Part shown: in pieces, positions 49,286-59,010 of the stretch
Layout of the letters: every line of letters starts with the position of its first letter
How positions within the stretch are numbered: the first letter of the stretch is position 1
Assembly: GCF_000379025.1 (NCBI RefSeq)
Contig: NZ_KB900617.1
Coordinates: 737,902-801,901, forward strand
DNA from: Orenia marismortui DSM 5156
GTDB lineage: Bacteria; Bacillota; Halanaerobiia; Halobacteroidales; Halobacteroidaceae
DNA length: 64,000 nt
Direction: 5' to 3'
The notes under the pieces: generated by a model
What the model was told of the DNA's origin: nothing
The model's database searches: none
The model's input: the letters and a program-made list of their open reading frames with translations, nothing else
Translations under genes and position numbers: made by a program

Positions 49286-50038
49286 TTACTTAAATTTAAC
49301 GATTTTTGAGAATGATTCAGCTTCTAAACTAGCTCCACCTACTAAAGCTCCATCAATATTAGGTTGTGCCATAATCTCTTTTACATTATGAGGTTTAACA
49401 CTTCCACCATATTGAATTCTAACCGCTTCTGCTGTGTCTACATCATACATTTCTTCAACAGTCTCTCTGATAAACTTAATAATTTCTTCCGCTTGCTCTG
49501 GAGTAGCAGTTTTACCAGTTCCAATCGCCCATAATGGTTCATAAGCAAGAACCATATTCTTCACTTCGTTAGCTTCAATGCCAGAAAGATTAGCAGCTAA
49601 TTGAAATTTAACTCTATCAAAATGTGTTCCAGCTTCTCTTTCTGATAATTTTTCACCAATACAAAGAATAGGAACAATATCATTAGCAAAAGCTGTTTTT
49701 AATTTTAAATTTAATAATTCATCAGTCTCACCAAAAATCTCTCTTCTTTCAGAGTGACCAATGATTGCATATTTACACCCTACACTTTTAATCATTGCTG
49801 GAGAAAGCTCAGCAGTATAAGCTCCACTCTCTTTATAGTACATATTTTGAGCACCTAAATCGATATTAGTATCTCCAACGACTTCATTCATTGCATATAA
49901 ATCAACAGCCGGTGCACAAATAGCAACATCTACATCTTCTGCATCAGCAACTAAATCTTTTAATTCATTTACCATTGCAACAGCTTCATCAACCGTTTTA
50001 TTCATCTTCCAATTTCCTGCCATTAAAGGCGTACGCAT
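49286..50038 (-). CDS. tpiA: triosephosphate isomerase
   Basis: The 250-residue TIM barrel shows '[19 protein letters not shown]' (Asn/Lys of the active site), catalytic His in '[20 protein letters not shown]' (about 95), catalytic Glu in '[20 protein letters not shown]' (about 167) and '[16 protein letters not shown]' (phosphate loop). Its stop and the gpmI start are 17 bases apart. A 329-base spacer separates it from pgk. Confidence 0.98.
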   Translation of the reverse strand: MRTPLMAGNWKMNKTVDEAVAMVNELKDLVADAEDVDVAICAPAVDLYAMNEVVGDTNIDLGAQNMYYKESGAYTAELSPAMIKSVGCKYAIIGHSERREIFGETDELLNLKLKTAFANDIVPILCIGEKLSEREAGTHFDRVKFQLAANLSGIEANEVKNMVLAYEPLWAIGTGKTATPEQAEEIIKFIRETVEEMYDVDTAEAVRIQYGGSVKPHNVKEIMAQPNIDGALVGGASLEAESFSKIVKFK

Positions 50039-50367
50039 AAAAATCCCTCCGTATAATTAATTTACAATTTACAATATATAATTAACAATTAAACATTATA
50101 AATTGATAAATAGATTCAACATTAATTCTTTATGTATAAGCTAACAGTTCACAGTAAAGAACATCTGTAAACTGTCAACTCTTAAGTAATTATTACTTAA
50201 TGCTTCTTTTCCAGTCTAAAAATCAAGACTGGGTGCGATTACTATATAGTTTTTACGATTATTTATCGCTTAATGCCTCTCTACGAGTCTAAATAACAGA
50301 CTCTTCGCGATTAATTTGAACTCTTGTTCTTTTAAGAATTCCTTTTAAATAATCAATAATTTTATTC
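50039..50367. other. pgk-tpiA spacer with duplicated stem-loop units
   Basis: On the plus strand two related units of about 55 bases stand in tandem (about 50183-50242 and 50256-50312). Each has a TTAATGCYTCT phrase, then a short hairpin CAGTCT...AGACTG (first) or GAGTCT...AGACTC (second), then a GCGATTA end. The closing base pair has changed C-G to G-C while pairing is kept. The TTAATGC phrase also resembles the last codons of pgk (TTAGTGCTTCT). Nearer tpiA an ACAGTT...AACTGT hairpin lies at about 50143-50176. No coding frame. It may be a transcript-processing region. Confidence 0.6.
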
Positions 50368-51552
50368 TTATTTGTCACTTAGTGCTTCTACTGCTGGTAA
50401 TGCTTTACCTTCGAAGAATTGTAATGAAGCTCCTCCACCAGTAGAAATATGAGTCATCTTATCATCTAATCCAGCTTTATTAACAGCAGCAGCAGAATCT
50501 CCACCACCAATAATAGTCATAGCATCAAGACCAGCTAATACTTCAGCTACCTTGTTAGTACCCTGAGCAAAAGCATCCATTTCAAATACTCCCATCGGCC
50601 CATTCCATACTACAGTTTTTGCAGCTTTAAGAACCTCTTCAAATTTAGCAATAGTATCTGGACCAATATCAAGTGCTTGCCATCCAGCTTCGATTCCATC
50701 TACAGCAACTACTTTATTATTAGCATCTGCAGCAAATTCATCAGCAACTACAACATCAGTTGGAAGTACTAGTTTCTCTCCTGCCTTTTCAATTAATTCT
50801 TTAGCTAAATCAATTTTATCTTCTTCTACTAAAGAATCTCCAATTTCAAGTCCTTGAGCAGCAATGAAAGTATTTGCCATTCCACCACCGATAATTAAAG
50901 AATCAGCTTTATTAAGTAAAGATTCGATAACTCCAATTTTATCAGATACTTTAGCTCCACCAATGATAGCTACAAAAGGTCTATCTGGACTTTTAACAGC
51001 TTTACCCATAGTTTCTAATTCATTTTGAATCAAGAATCCCATCACTGAATCTTCTACATATTCAGTAACTCCTGCTGTAGAAGCATGAGCTCTATGAGTA
51101 GCACCAAAAGCATCATTTACATATACATCAGCTAGTTCAGCTAATTGCTTAGCAAATTCAGGATCATTCTTCTTTTCACCTGGATTAAATCTAGTATTTT
51201 CTAACAATACTACATCTCCAGCTTCCATCTTAGCAACTGCCTCTTTAGGCTCTTCTCCTACTGTAGTATCAGTTTTAACAACTGTCTTACCTAATTTATT
51301 AGCTAATACTTTAGCTACAGGATCTAATCTTAACTCTTCTTTAACTTCTCCTTTTGGACGACCAAAGTGTGCCATTAAAATAACTTTAGCACCTTCATCA
51401 ATTAAGTAATTAATTGTAGGCAAAGCAGCCTCAATTCTTGTATCATCAGTTACTTTATCATCTTCCATCGGTACATTAAAATCAACTCTCACTAACACCT
51501 TTTTATCCTTAACATTTACATCTTTCAAAGTCTTCTTATTCACTATGTGCAC
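50368..51552 (-). CDS. pgk: phosphoglycerate kinase
   Basis: This 394-residue two-domain kinase makes ATP from 1,3-bisphosphoglycerate. Signatures: '[20 protein letters not shown]', '[16 protein letters not shown]', '[20 protein letters not shown]', '[18 protein letters not shown]', '[19 protein letters not shown]' and the nucleotide-binding '[15 protein letters not shown]' near the C-terminus. It lies downstream of gap. Confidence 0.98.
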   Translation of the reverse strand: MHIVNKKTLKDVNVKDKKVLVRVDFNVPMEDDKVTDDTRIEAALPTINYLIDEGAKVILMAHFGRPKGEVKEELRLDPVAKVLANKLGKTVVKTDTTVGEEPKEAVAKMEAGDVVLLENTRFNPGEKKNDPEFAKQLAELADVYVNDAFGATHRAHASTAGVTEYVEDSVMGFLIQNELETMGKAVKSPDRPFVAIIGGAKVSDKIGVIESLLNKADSLIIGGGMANTFIAAQGLEIGDSLVEEDKIDLAKELIEKAGEKLVLPTDVVVADEFAADANNKVVAVDGIEAGWQALDIGPDTIAKFEEVLKAAKTVVWNGPMGVFEMDAFAQGTNKVAEVLAGLDAMTIIGGGDSAAAVNKAGLDDKMTHISTGGGASLQFFEGKALPAVEALSDK

Positions 51553-51700
51553 CTCCGCAATTAAGTATTATTAATTGTCAATTGTTAATCCCTGTTATAA
51601 ATTAACAAGGAACTGACCACTAACAATTAATGTTAATTGGCTAAGAAAAATTTATTTTCTTAGTAGAATAATAACTAAAAACTATTATGTATATAATGCA

Positions 51701-51720
51701 GGGTCAGAATATTCTGACCC
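51701..51720 (-). promoter_or_regulatory. stem-loop in the gap-pgk spacer
   Basis: GGGTCAGAATATTCTGACCC is a perfect palindrome with no following T-run, so it is more likely an RNA-processing or stability element than a terminator. A similar GGGTCAAA...TTTGGCCC stem lies in the gpmI-eno gap near 47671-47692. Confidence 0.5.
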
Positions 51721-51741
51721 CACATTTAAAATTTCTATAAA

Positions 51742-52737
51742 TTAAAGTCTCTTAGCTAAGTCAACAACTCTGTTAGTATAACTTAACTCATTGTCATACC
51801 AAGAAATAATCTTAACCATGTTTCCGTTAACTACCATAGTAGATTTAGCATCGATTAAAGAAGAGTATTTGATACCTAAGATATCTCTAGATACTACCTC
51901 ATCTTCAGTATATCCTAATACGCCTTCCATTTCACCTTCAGCATATTCCTTAAGCTTAGCATTTACTTCTTCTACAGTTACATCTTTAGCTAAAGTAAAT
52001 ACACCATCAACGCAAGAACCATCTGGTACAGGAACTCTGATTGCCATACCGTCAATTTTACCTGCTAATTCAGGTAATACTTTAGTAGTTGCTACAGCAG
52101 CACCAGTAGTTGTAGGAATAATATTTTCAGCAGCAGCTCTACCTCTTCTCATTTTACCCATTGGCATATCTAAGATACCTTGGCTAGAAGTATAACCGTG
52201 AACTGTAGTAATTAATCCTTTTTCAATTCCAAATGCATCATTTAATGCTTTAGCTAAAGGAGCTAAACAGTTAGTAGTACATGATGCATTAGAAACGATC
52301 TTATCATCAGCAGATAAGTCATCATCATTAACACCTAATACAATAGTGTTATCAATTTCATCTTTAGCTGGTACAGTTAATAATACTTTCTTAGCTCCAG
52401 CTTCTAAGTGTTTTTCTAATTGAGCTTTCTTTCTGAATACACCAGTAGATTCAACTACTACATCAATTTCTTTTTCAGCCCATGGTAATTCAGCAGGGTC
52501 TTTAATTGCAGAAACTTCAATAACTTTTCCATCTACAACTAAGTTTCCATCTTTAACTTCTACAGTTCCATCAAAACGACCATGTACAGAGTCGTATTTT
52601 AGTAAGTAAGCTAAAGTTTCAACATCAGTTAAATCGTTAATAGCAACGATATCGAAGTCTTCACCTCTTTGCTTAACTAACCTTAAGAAACCTCTACCAA
52701 TTCTTCCAAAACCATTAATAGCAATCTTTTTACTCAT
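51742..52737 (-). CDS. gap: glyceraldehyde-3-phosphate dehydrogenase, type I
   Basis: The 331-residue enzyme has the Rossmann start 'KIAINGFGRIGRGFLRLV', the catalytic Cys in 'VSNASCTTNCLAPLAKAL' (about 152), 'TTVHGYTSSQGILDMPMGKM', 'RRGRAAAENIIPTTTGAA' and 'SWYDNELSYTNRVVDLA' at the end. It is the first structural gene after cggR, 113 bases downstream, as in Bacillus gapA. Confidence 0.98.
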   Translation of the reverse strand: MSKKIAINGFGRIGRGFLRLVKQRGEDFDIVAINDLTDVETLAYLLKYDSVHGRFDGTVEVKDGNLVVDGKVIEVSAIKDPAELPWAEKEIDVVVESTGVFRKKAQLEKHLEAGAKKVLLTVPAKDEIDNTIVLGVNDDDLSADDKIVSNASCTTNCLAPLAKALNDAFGIEKGLITTVHGYTSSQGILDMPMGKMRRGRAAAENIIPTTTGAAVATTKVLPELAGKIDGMAIRVPVPDGSCVDGVFTLAKDVTVEEVNAKLKEYAEGEMEGVLGYTEDEVVSRDILGIKYSSLIDAKSTMVVNGNMVKIISWYDNELSYTNRVVDLAKRL

Positions 52738-52850
52738 TTTTTCATTCCTCCTATGAATTTAATATTTATTTTGTTTAAAAACAAAAATTTTAAGCAATTT
52801 ATTTTTAGCCTTTACTGCTATTAGTTGAAATCTAATAACAATTAAGCTAA

Positions 52851-53888
52851 TTAATCCTTATTTTTTTCTACATCAACAAGTTCTAAAATACCCTTAGCAG
52901 CTCTCTCATCAATAATTAAAAGGTCTTGATACTTTTTAGAAACTGAAGCTAAAATAGCTTTTGCTTTATCTTGACCACCTGCAACAGCAATTACCTTATT
53001 TATTTTAGACAAATCAGATAATTTTAATCCAACACTAGTTGTAGAATACACGATTCCTCCATTTTGGTTGAAATAATAACCAAAAGTTTCTCCTACAGCT
53101 CCTTTAGATTTCAATTCTTCAATTTTTTCTGCAGGCATTCCCCTTCTTTTAGCCATAACTTCAGCTGTTCCTACACCATGAATCAAAACATCTGCATTCT
53201 TGGCTAAGTCCAGTACTTTTTTAATTGAAGGCTCTTTAATTAATGTATAAATAGTCTCTGCTTTTAAATTATCAGGTGTATGTAACAAATGATATTCTCC
53301 ACCAAATTGACTAGCAATCTTAGCAGCAATGGTATTGGCTTGAATCTCTACACCCTCACCTAAACCACCTCGTGCTGGTACAACAGTAATATCAAATTTC
53401 CCACTTACAGGTGTCATCATTTCAGCTACATTCGATAAAGTTGTTCCTCCAGTTACTGCAATTATATCTCCATAAGTAATTAAACTCTTCAAAAGATCAG
53501 CAGCAAACCTACCTAATTCTTCTTTACCAAAGTTTTGATTCAAACCAGTAGGAACCACCTTAACTTCTACACCTAAAAATGCTTTTAGTCTTTCTTCCAA
53601 AAGGTTAGTTCCTCGTAAGTCCTTAATATAAACATCTAATTCTCTTAAAATACTTTCTCCTGACCTAGTAATTGTTGCGCCACTACTTGTTACAGCAACA
53701 AACTTATGATCAGATAAGAAAGTCAAATGTTTCCTAATAGTTCTCTCACTTAAATCTAAACTTTGAGCCAAAGACCTTCTTCCAATTGGTTGAGAACGAT
53801 GAATCAATCTTAAAATAGCATATCTCCGCTCTACAACCTTAACTAACTTTGGAGCTATCTTCTTCTGTAACTTTAAATAATCTGCCAT
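52851..53888 (-). CDS. cggR: central glycolytic genes regulator CggR
   Basis: The 345-residue SorC/DeoR-type repressor has an N-terminal winged helix ('YAILRLIHRSQPIGRRSLAQ', 'LDLSERTIRKHLTFLSDH', about 23-60) and a C-terminal sugar-phosphate-binding domain ('YGDIIAVTGGTTLSNVAEMM', 'VVPARGGLGEGVEIQANTIA', 'NADVLIHGVGTAEVMAKRRG', 'NKVIAVAGGQDKAKAILA'). In Bacillus it represses the gap operon until fructose-1,6-bisphosphate accumulates. Its place directly upstream of gap supports the same role. Two operator-like palindromes lie upstream. Confidence 0.95.
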   Translation of the reverse strand: MADYLKLQKKIAPKLVKVVERRYAILRLIHRSQPIGRRSLAQSLDLSERTIRKHLTFLSDHKFVAVTSSGATITRSGESILRELDVYIKDLRGTNLLEERLKAFLGVEVKVVPTGLNQNFGKEELGRFAADLLKSLITYGDIIAVTGGTTLSNVAEMMTPVSGKFDITVVPARGGLGEGVEIQANTIAAKIASQFGGEYHLLHTPDNLKAETIYTLIKEPSIKKVLDLAKNADVLIHGVGTAEVMAKRRGMPAEKIEELKSKGAVGETFGYYFNQNGGIVYSTTSVGLKLSDLSKINKVIAVAGGQDKAKAILASVSKKYQDLLIIDERAAKGILELVDVEKNKD

Positions 53889-53910
53889 TGGATACCCCTC
53901 AAATCTTTAG

Positions 53911-53948
53911 TGGGACAAAATTGACCTAATAGTATAATTTTGTCCCGA
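53911..53948 (-). promoter_or_regulatory. CggR operator-like palindrome with -10 box (proximal)
   Basis: On the minus strand CGGGACAAAATTATACTATT is followed by AGGTCAATTTTGTCCC. GGGACAAAATT pairs with AATTTTGTCCC, and TATACT could be a -10 box. GGGAC/GTCC words are typical of CggR sites. It stands 23 bases before the cggR ATG. Confidence 0.65.
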
Positions 53949-54098
53949 CTGTAGCAAAAAATAAGGTGCTTTACCAGTTAATATTATGTATTACTATCTT
54001 TTTATTTATTCCTAATTTTATTATTCTTAAATACTTCATCTAATAATAATATAATTATTGCTAAATCTTATGTAAGTTAGGAATAAATACTTCTTTTG

Positions 54099-54137
54099 CT
54101 GGGACAAATTTAACCCGACAGTATAAAAACGTCCCAG
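54099..54137 (-). promoter_or_regulatory. CggR operator-like palindrome with -10 box (distal)
   Basis: On the minus strand CTGGGACGTTTTTATACTGT is followed by CGGGTTAAATTTGTCCCAG. CTGGGAC and GTCCCAG are exact inverted arms, and TATACTGT could be a -10 box. It is the same size and design as the proximal site 190 bases downstream. Confidence 0.65.
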
Positions 54138-54330
54138 TCGGATAAAAAAATAATAAACAATAAATTATTATTTATCATTACCACATAACTAATTCTATAC
54201 TATAAACTATATTCCTGCAAGAAAAATAAAAAATTTAATTTATTTTATATGAAAAATACTTCTACCATAGTATAATCTTTAGAAAAGTTTTGAATATTGA
54301 ACTAAAAATATCATTTTTATAATTAAAATC

Positions 54331-54400
54331 AAAAAAATTTTTCACCACCCTCCCTGAAAAAGGTGGTCTTTGCCGACCGAGGAAGTACTCTTGGGGTGAA
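54331..54400 (-). terminator. structured 3' region and terminator of the rapZ-yvcK-whiA transcript
   Basis: On the minus strand ACCACC (54367-54362) pairs with GGTGGT (54349-54344), followed by GAAAAATTTTTTT. An outer stem TTCACC (54400-54395) / GGTGAA (54346-54341) and an inner GGTC-GGCAAA-GACC hairpin could compete with it. A further AGGTCTTT/AAGACCT hairpin lies at about 54420-54441. The spacer between the CggR sites and whiA is otherwise empty. Confidence 0.6.
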
Positions 54401-54557
54401 TCAATCACTGGCTAATTCTCTAGGTCTTTAAAAAAGACCTTTCGCAATAAATTTGCTACTAGCCAATAGCAGCTAGCTAATTACTATTCATGTTCATTCA
54501 TGGCTATAAAAAGATCCCTTGAAGTTTTATTTCTTTCTTAAAATCCCCCATCAAATC

Positions 54558-55502
54558 TCACTTTTTACTGCTCTTTCTTATCTTATCAGCCATTTTCTTT
54601 ATTCTTCTCAATCTATTATTGATTCCTGATTTACTCAAAGGAGGGCTTAATAATTCTCCTAATTCCTTTAAACTTGCATAAGGATTCTCTCTTCTCAAGT
54701 GAGCAATTTCTTTCAAACTAGGAGATAACTTATCTAATCCCTTTAAATTTTCTATTAACTCTATATCATCTAATTGTCTTTGAGCTGCACTAACAGTCTT
54801 ATTTAAATTAGCAGTTTCACAGTTTACTAACCTGTTAACATTATTTCTAATTCCTTTATAGACTCTAGTATTTTCAAATTGAAACAATGAGGAATATGCT
54901 CCTATAATATTTAATACCTTTACAATATCATCGGATTTTTTTAAATATAATAGATAGTTATCTTGTTTATTTCTAAATTTAATGTCAATTTCAAAGTTAT
55001 TGAATAACTTTATAACTTCTTTTGCATATTCTTGATAAGAAATACTCATTTCTAAGTGATATTCACTTTCTGGATGGCTAATTGATCCTGCTGCCAAGAA
55101 GAGCCCTCTCAAGTAAGCTTTTTGACAGCATTTATTATTCATAAATTCATCTTTTATTTTATAATTTATCTGATACCCTTCTTCGATCAATCCACAATTC
55201 ACCAGTAATTTTTTTACTCCTTCTTGGGGTGGAACTTTAATAATATAATAATTTTTCTTATCTAAATACATCTTTTTTCTAACTACAATTTCAGTAAAAA
55301 AATTAAACTGTTCTTTTAATAATTTATAAACTCTTCTGGCTACAGAAGCATTTTGACTAACTAATTTAAGTGCTAATTTATGCCTGACAATTTCCAAGCT
55401 ACCATCTAATTTAATTAAAGCTGCTAACTCAGCCAGTTGACAACAACTATCCAAATCTTCCTTCCTTGCAACTTCATTCTTAACATCATCTGTAAAAGAC
55501 AT
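54558..55502 (-). CDS. whiA: WhiA sporulation/cell-division regulator
   Basis: This 314-residue protein has an N-terminal LAGLIDADG-like part ('AALIKLDGSLEIV', 'AYLRGLFLAAGSISHPESEY') and a C-terminal helix-turn-helix ('LSPSLKEIAHLRRENPYASL', 'GELLSPPLSKSGINNRLRRI'). These are hallmarks of WhiA. It acts in sporulation in actinobacteria and in division/chromosome segregation in Bacillus. It is the last of rapZ-yvcK-whiA; no crh/HPr gene follows, unlike Bacillus. Confidence 0.95.
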   Translation of the reverse strand: MSFTDDVKNEVARKEDLDSCCQLAELAALIKLDGSLEIVRHKLALKLVSQNASVARRVYKLLKEQFNFFTEIVVRKKMYLDKKNYYIIKVPPQEGVKKLLVNCGLIEEGYQINYKIKDEFMNNKCCQKAYLRGLFLAAGSISHPESEYHLEMSISYQEYAKEVIKLFNNFEIDIKFRNKQDNYLLYLKKSDDIVKVLNIIGAYSSLFQFENTRVYKGIRNNVNRLVNCETANLNKTVSAAQRQLDDIELIENLKGLDKLSPSLKEIAHLRRENPYASLKELGELLSPPLSKSGINNRLRRIKKMADKIRKSSKK

Positions 55503-55551
55503 ATCTATCTCCTCATATCTATAAATTATAATAATATAACTATATTTACTA

Positions 55552-56787
55552 TTACCTTCTTTCTAGAATCAAATCTATAATAACTTTAGCTAATTTATCT
55601 GGATTATGTCTAACTAAATCTAATTGATTGATTAAAGATTCTTCAATCACTTCAATATTAAGTTCTTCTAATTTATCCCAATCTATCTCAACAGGCTTAG
55701 CACCCTCTTTAGCGTACTTAAGCAACAAATCAGAATCTACTTCTTCATTATTAACTAGAACATAATCTATAATATCATCGCCAACATGATCATATAAAGT
55801 TTGGACATGATCTGATACAGTATAATCATCCGTCTCTCCAAATTGAGTCATAACATTACATATATATAGCTTTAATGCTTTAGAAGATTTTATACCCTTA
55901 CTCAATTCCTTTACTAGTAAATTAGGTAGCAAACTAGTATAAAGGCTACCTGGCCCTAAAATAATAGCATCAGCCTCTTTAATAGCTGTGAGTGCCTCAG
56001 GTAAAGGTTTACTATTCTCAGGATTAATAAATACTTCTTCAATCTTACCTTCAACTTTTGGTATCTGAGATTCTCCCTTTATTAACTCTCCACTCTTTAA
56101 TCTGGCAGATAATCTAACATCTTCTAAAGTAGATGGTAAGACCTGACCTTTGATAGCTAAAACTTTACTAGATTCTTTAACAGCTTTATCAAAGTCTCCT
56201 AACACCTCAGTCATAGTCGCTATAAATAAATTACCAAAACTATGTCCTTTTAAATCTTCACCATCTGAAAATCTATATTGAAATAACTTCTCCATTAACG
56301 GTTCAGTATCAGCCAAAGCTACTAAACAGTTTCTAATATCTCCTGGAGGTAATATACCTAACTCATCCCTTAAGGCACCAGAACTACCTCCATCATCTGC
56401 CACTGTAACAATAGCTGTAATGTTATTAGTAAATTTCTTAATCCCACGCAACATAGTAGAAAGACCTGTACCACCACCAACAACGACAATCTTTGGCCCC
56501 TTTTTACGATACCTCTCTTGATATAGTAGTTCAATTAATTCTGCATTCTTATCTGGCAACAAAGCATCATAGATAGAAATAATCATTCTTCTAATTCCTA
56601 AACCTACAACATAAATTCCAGCTAAGACAAGTAAAAATCCAATAACCTCATATCTTAACAAGTTTAACTCATTAAGATTAAGGGCCATCGAAACTCCTAA
56701 ACTAATTAAGATAACTCCAGATATTATAACAAAGACCCACCTTTTAAATTTCAAGCCAGGATAAAGCATCAATCTTAATTTATTCAT
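55552..56787 (-). CDS. yvcK: YvcK/CofD-family gluconeogenesis and cell-wall factor
   Basis: The 411-residue protein starts with two membrane helices (about 16-36 and 44-66), then the CofD-like domain: 'IVVVGGGTGLSTMLRGIKKF' (about 99), 'TIVTVADDGGSSGALRDELG', 'LPPGDIRNCLVALAD' and 'ADAIILGPGSLYTSLLPNLL'. YvcK binds UDP-sugars and is needed for morphology on gluconeogenic media. The membrane-anchored N-terminus is a longer variant than Bacillus YvcK. It starts 10 bases after rapZ. Confidence 0.93.
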   Translation of the reverse strand: MNKLRLMLYPGLKFKRWVFVIISGVILISLGVSMALNLNELNLLRYEVIGFLLVLAGIYVVGLGIRRMIISIYDALLPDKNAELIELLYQERYRKKGPKIVVVGGGTGLSTMLRGIKKFTNNITAIVTVADDGGSSGALRDELGILPPGDIRNCLVALADTEPLMEKLFQYRFSDGEDLKGHSFGNLFIATMTEVLGDFDKAVKESSKVLAIKGQVLPSTLEDVRLSARLKSGELIKGESQIPKVEGKIEEVFINPENSKPLPEALTAIKEADAIILGPGSLYTSLLPNLLVKELSKGIKSSKALKLYICNVMTQFGETDDYTVSDHVQTLYDHVGDDIIDYVLVNNEEVDSDLLLKYAKEGAKPVEIDWDKLEELNIEVIEESLINQLDLVRHNPDKLAKVIIDLILERR

Positions 56788-56797
56788 AGCTTACCCC

Positions 56798-57661
56798 CTA
56801 TCTTTCTGAATCACGATGCTCAATTAAGACATTATATCTACCATTTAAACTTTCATATAGTTTTTCAGCAAAAGTAACAGAGCGATGTTTACCTCCTGTA
56901 CAACCAATTGCTATTGTTAAATGAGTCTTGCCTTCCTTAATATAATTAGGCAATAAAAATTCAATTAAATCAAATAGCTTTTCTTTGAATTTTTGGGTTA
57001 CTGGCCATTTCAATACATATTCTTGTATTTTTTTATTCTCTCCAGTTAGGGGTCTCAAAGAATCTACATAATGAGGATTAGGCAAAAATCTAACATCAAA
57101 CATTAAATCGGCATCTAAAGGTATTCCATACTTAAAGCCAAAAGAAAGGATAGAAACCGTCAACTGCTTATCCTGAGAGACTTTAAGGAAGGATTCTTTA
57201 ATTGCTCCCTTTAACTCTTTAGGTGATAAATTAGTAGTATCAATAATCTTATCTGCTTTCCCTCTGATTTTATCCAATTTTTTTCTTTCTAGAGATATTG
57301 CCTCTGAAATTCTTCCTTTAGGTGCTAAAGGATGCCTTCTTCTAGTCTTTTTAAACCTATTTATTAACATTCTTGTATTAGACTCTAAAAATAAAATTTT
57401 ATAATTTACTCCCATTCCTTCTAACATAGATAACTCTTCAAATAAACTATCAAAAAAATCTCCACCTCTAACATCAATTACTAAGGCAACTTGTTCAACC
57501 TTGCCTTGAGAACGAAGGTATAACTCTGCAAATTTAGAAATTAGAGCTGGTGGTAAATTGTCCACACAAAAAAAACCTAGATCTTCTAAAATTTTAATAG
57601 CTTCAGATTTTCCTGCCCCTGACATACCTGTTATAATAATAAATTCTGAATTGTTATCCAT
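56798..57661 (-). CDS. rapZ: RNase adapter protein RapZ / nucleotide-binding YvcJ
   Basis: The 287-residue P-loop protein has Walker A 'GMSGAGKSEAIKILEDLGF' (about 12-30) followed by 'CVDNLPPALISKFAEL', 'TRRRHPLAPKGRISEAI', 'FKYGIPLDADLMFDVRFLPN' and the C-terminal 'LTIAIGCTGGKHRSVTFAEK'. It binds nucleotides and in enteric bacteria controls glmS via small RNAs; in Firmicutes the role is less clear. It is the first gene of the rapZ-yvcK-whiA unit. Confidence 0.96.
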   Translation of the reverse strand: MDNNSEFIIITGMSGAGKSEAIKILEDLGFFCVDNLPPALISKFAELYLRSQGKVEQVALVIDVRGGDFFDSLFEELSMLEGMGVNYKILFLESNTRMLINRFKKTRRRHPLAPKGRISEAISLERKKLDKIRGKADKIIDTTNLSPKELKGAIKESFLKVSQDKQLTVSILSFGFKYGIPLDADLMFDVRFLPNPHYVDSLRPLTGENKKIQEYVLKWPVTQKFKEKLFDLIEFLLPNYIKEGKTHLTIAIGCTGGKHRSVTFAEKLYESLNGRYNVLIEHRDSER

Positions 57662-57804
57662 ATTTTATCACCTCTTTTAAAATAAATACTTAAATCTACA
57701 TACAAAGTGTTACAATAATATTATCATTTAAATCTTAGAATCACAAATAAAATAACTTCTGTATGTTATTAACTTCTTTACACCTCTGAATAGATTAAAT
57801 ATAA

Positions 57805-58545
57805 TTAACAAACATTTATAATATCATCTCTAGTTAGTCCAGCTTTAGTCGCTAAATCTAAGGAATTATCAACACATCCTACCTGCTCTGGAGCATGTGC
57901 ATCACTACCTAAGCTAAACTTAGCACCTTCTGATACTGCAATTCTTAAATACTCCTCTGTAGTATGCATGTGACTTTCATTTATTTCTAAATGTGTTCCT
58001 CTTTTTACAGCCGCCTTAGCTAAAGTACTAGTATCTATATTAACACGATATCCTGGATGAGTAATTATATCTATCTTATACTTATTTAATGATTTAATCA
58101 AAATATCAGTATTTTTATATCTTATCTCTTCTTGTTTTAAATTTAATCTGCTCATTATAGCATTATTAAAAATAATATTTATCCCATCCTTCCATGAGCT
58201 AGGACGTATATACAAATGAAAACCTACCAATACTTTATCTAGTTCTTTTAAAATAAATCTTGGAACATCCAAATCCCCATCTATATTAATAATATTTGCT
58301 TCTACTGCTGATAATACTTTTATTTCCGGATAGAACTTGTCATACTTCTCTACTTCCTTCTTTATTTCCAATAATGTTGCTGCATCCTTAACCCCTAATT
58401 TAGTTAAACCTTGACTTGCTGGACCATGATCAGCAATAGCTATTTCTTTTAACCCTTTTTCAATAGCAGCTTCTATATTTTCTCTTATACTTCCTTTACC
58501 ATGACTATAACGAGTATGGGTATGATAATCAGCATATAATTTCAT
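57805..58545 (-). CDS. PHP-domain phosphoesterase (YcdX-like)
   Basis: The 246-residue protein has the PHP metal motifs: 'DYHTHTRYSHGKGSIRENIE' (about 5-24), 'IAIADHGPASQGL' (about 37), 'LSAVEANIINIDGDLD', 'IITHPGYRVN' (about 163), 'LEINESHMHTT' and 'FSLGSDAHAPEQVG' (about 217). The family includes YcdX and histidinol-phosphatase-like enzymes; the substrate is not evident. It lies upstream of rapZ on the same strand, a common neighbourhood. Confidence 0.88.
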   Translation of the reverse strand: MKLYADYHTHTRYSHGKGSIRENIEAAIEKGLKEIAIADHGPASQGLTKLGVKDAATLLEIKKEVEKYDKFYPEIKVLSAVEANIINIDGDLDVPRFILKELDKVLVGFHLYIRPSSWKDGINIIFNNAIMSRLNLKQEEIRYKNTDILIKSLNKYKIDIITHPGYRVNIDTSTLAKAAVKRGTHLEINESHMHTTEEYLRIAVSEGAKFSLGSDAHAPEQVGCVDNSLDLATKAGLTRDDIINVC

Positions 58546-59010
58546 TAAGTTCTCTCCTTCTATCTATATCTTATACTTCAACTTGTAGATATCATTTGTT
58601 AAAAATTATTATGATGACTAATCAATTCTATAAAATTTTTATATTGATGGATCTCCAAATCTAAAATAAAAATTATAATATTTTTGCTTTTAACTTCTTA
58701 AGTTGAATAACTGTATATTTAACTTTAGTATCTACTTTAAAGATATTTTTAAACATTATCTTAATCAAATTGTGTAATTAGTATACTCTAAGCCAATTAA
58801 ATTTGGCTCTTTCACAATTTTTTCGTGAAAGTGACTTTTAAGATATTAAACCTTTCATAATCTTATTAGTACATATTCCCCGCTTTTAAGATTTTTGGAT
58901 ATTTAATTTTTATCTTTTTAAGGCTCAATAAGTATACTTATTGAGCCTTAAATTTTAATATATTTAGTCATTGGTTAATGAAGTATCATTAATTCTAAAA
59001 TACTATTTAT
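58546..59010. other. intergenic region between the PHP and PTS-IIC-like genes
   Basis: It holds a small hairpin CTTTCAC...GTGAAAG at 58809-58831 and the strong terminator at 58920-58951. The rest is A/T-rich, with no supportable open frame. A promoter for the PHP gene is expected, but I could not place it. Confidence 0.5.
58920..58951 (-). terminator. terminator of the PTS-IIC-like gene
   Basis: AAGGCTCAATAAGTAT / ATACTTATTGAGCCTT is a perfect palindrome followed by AAAAAG/T-rich flanks. Confidence 0.85.

Noticed and set aside
54331..54400. Riboswitch upstream of cggR
   Set aside because: I could not match the GGTCGGCAAAGACC region to any aptamer I know. It lies at the 3' end of the whiA unit and more than 400 bases from the cggR start, so I call it a terminator region.
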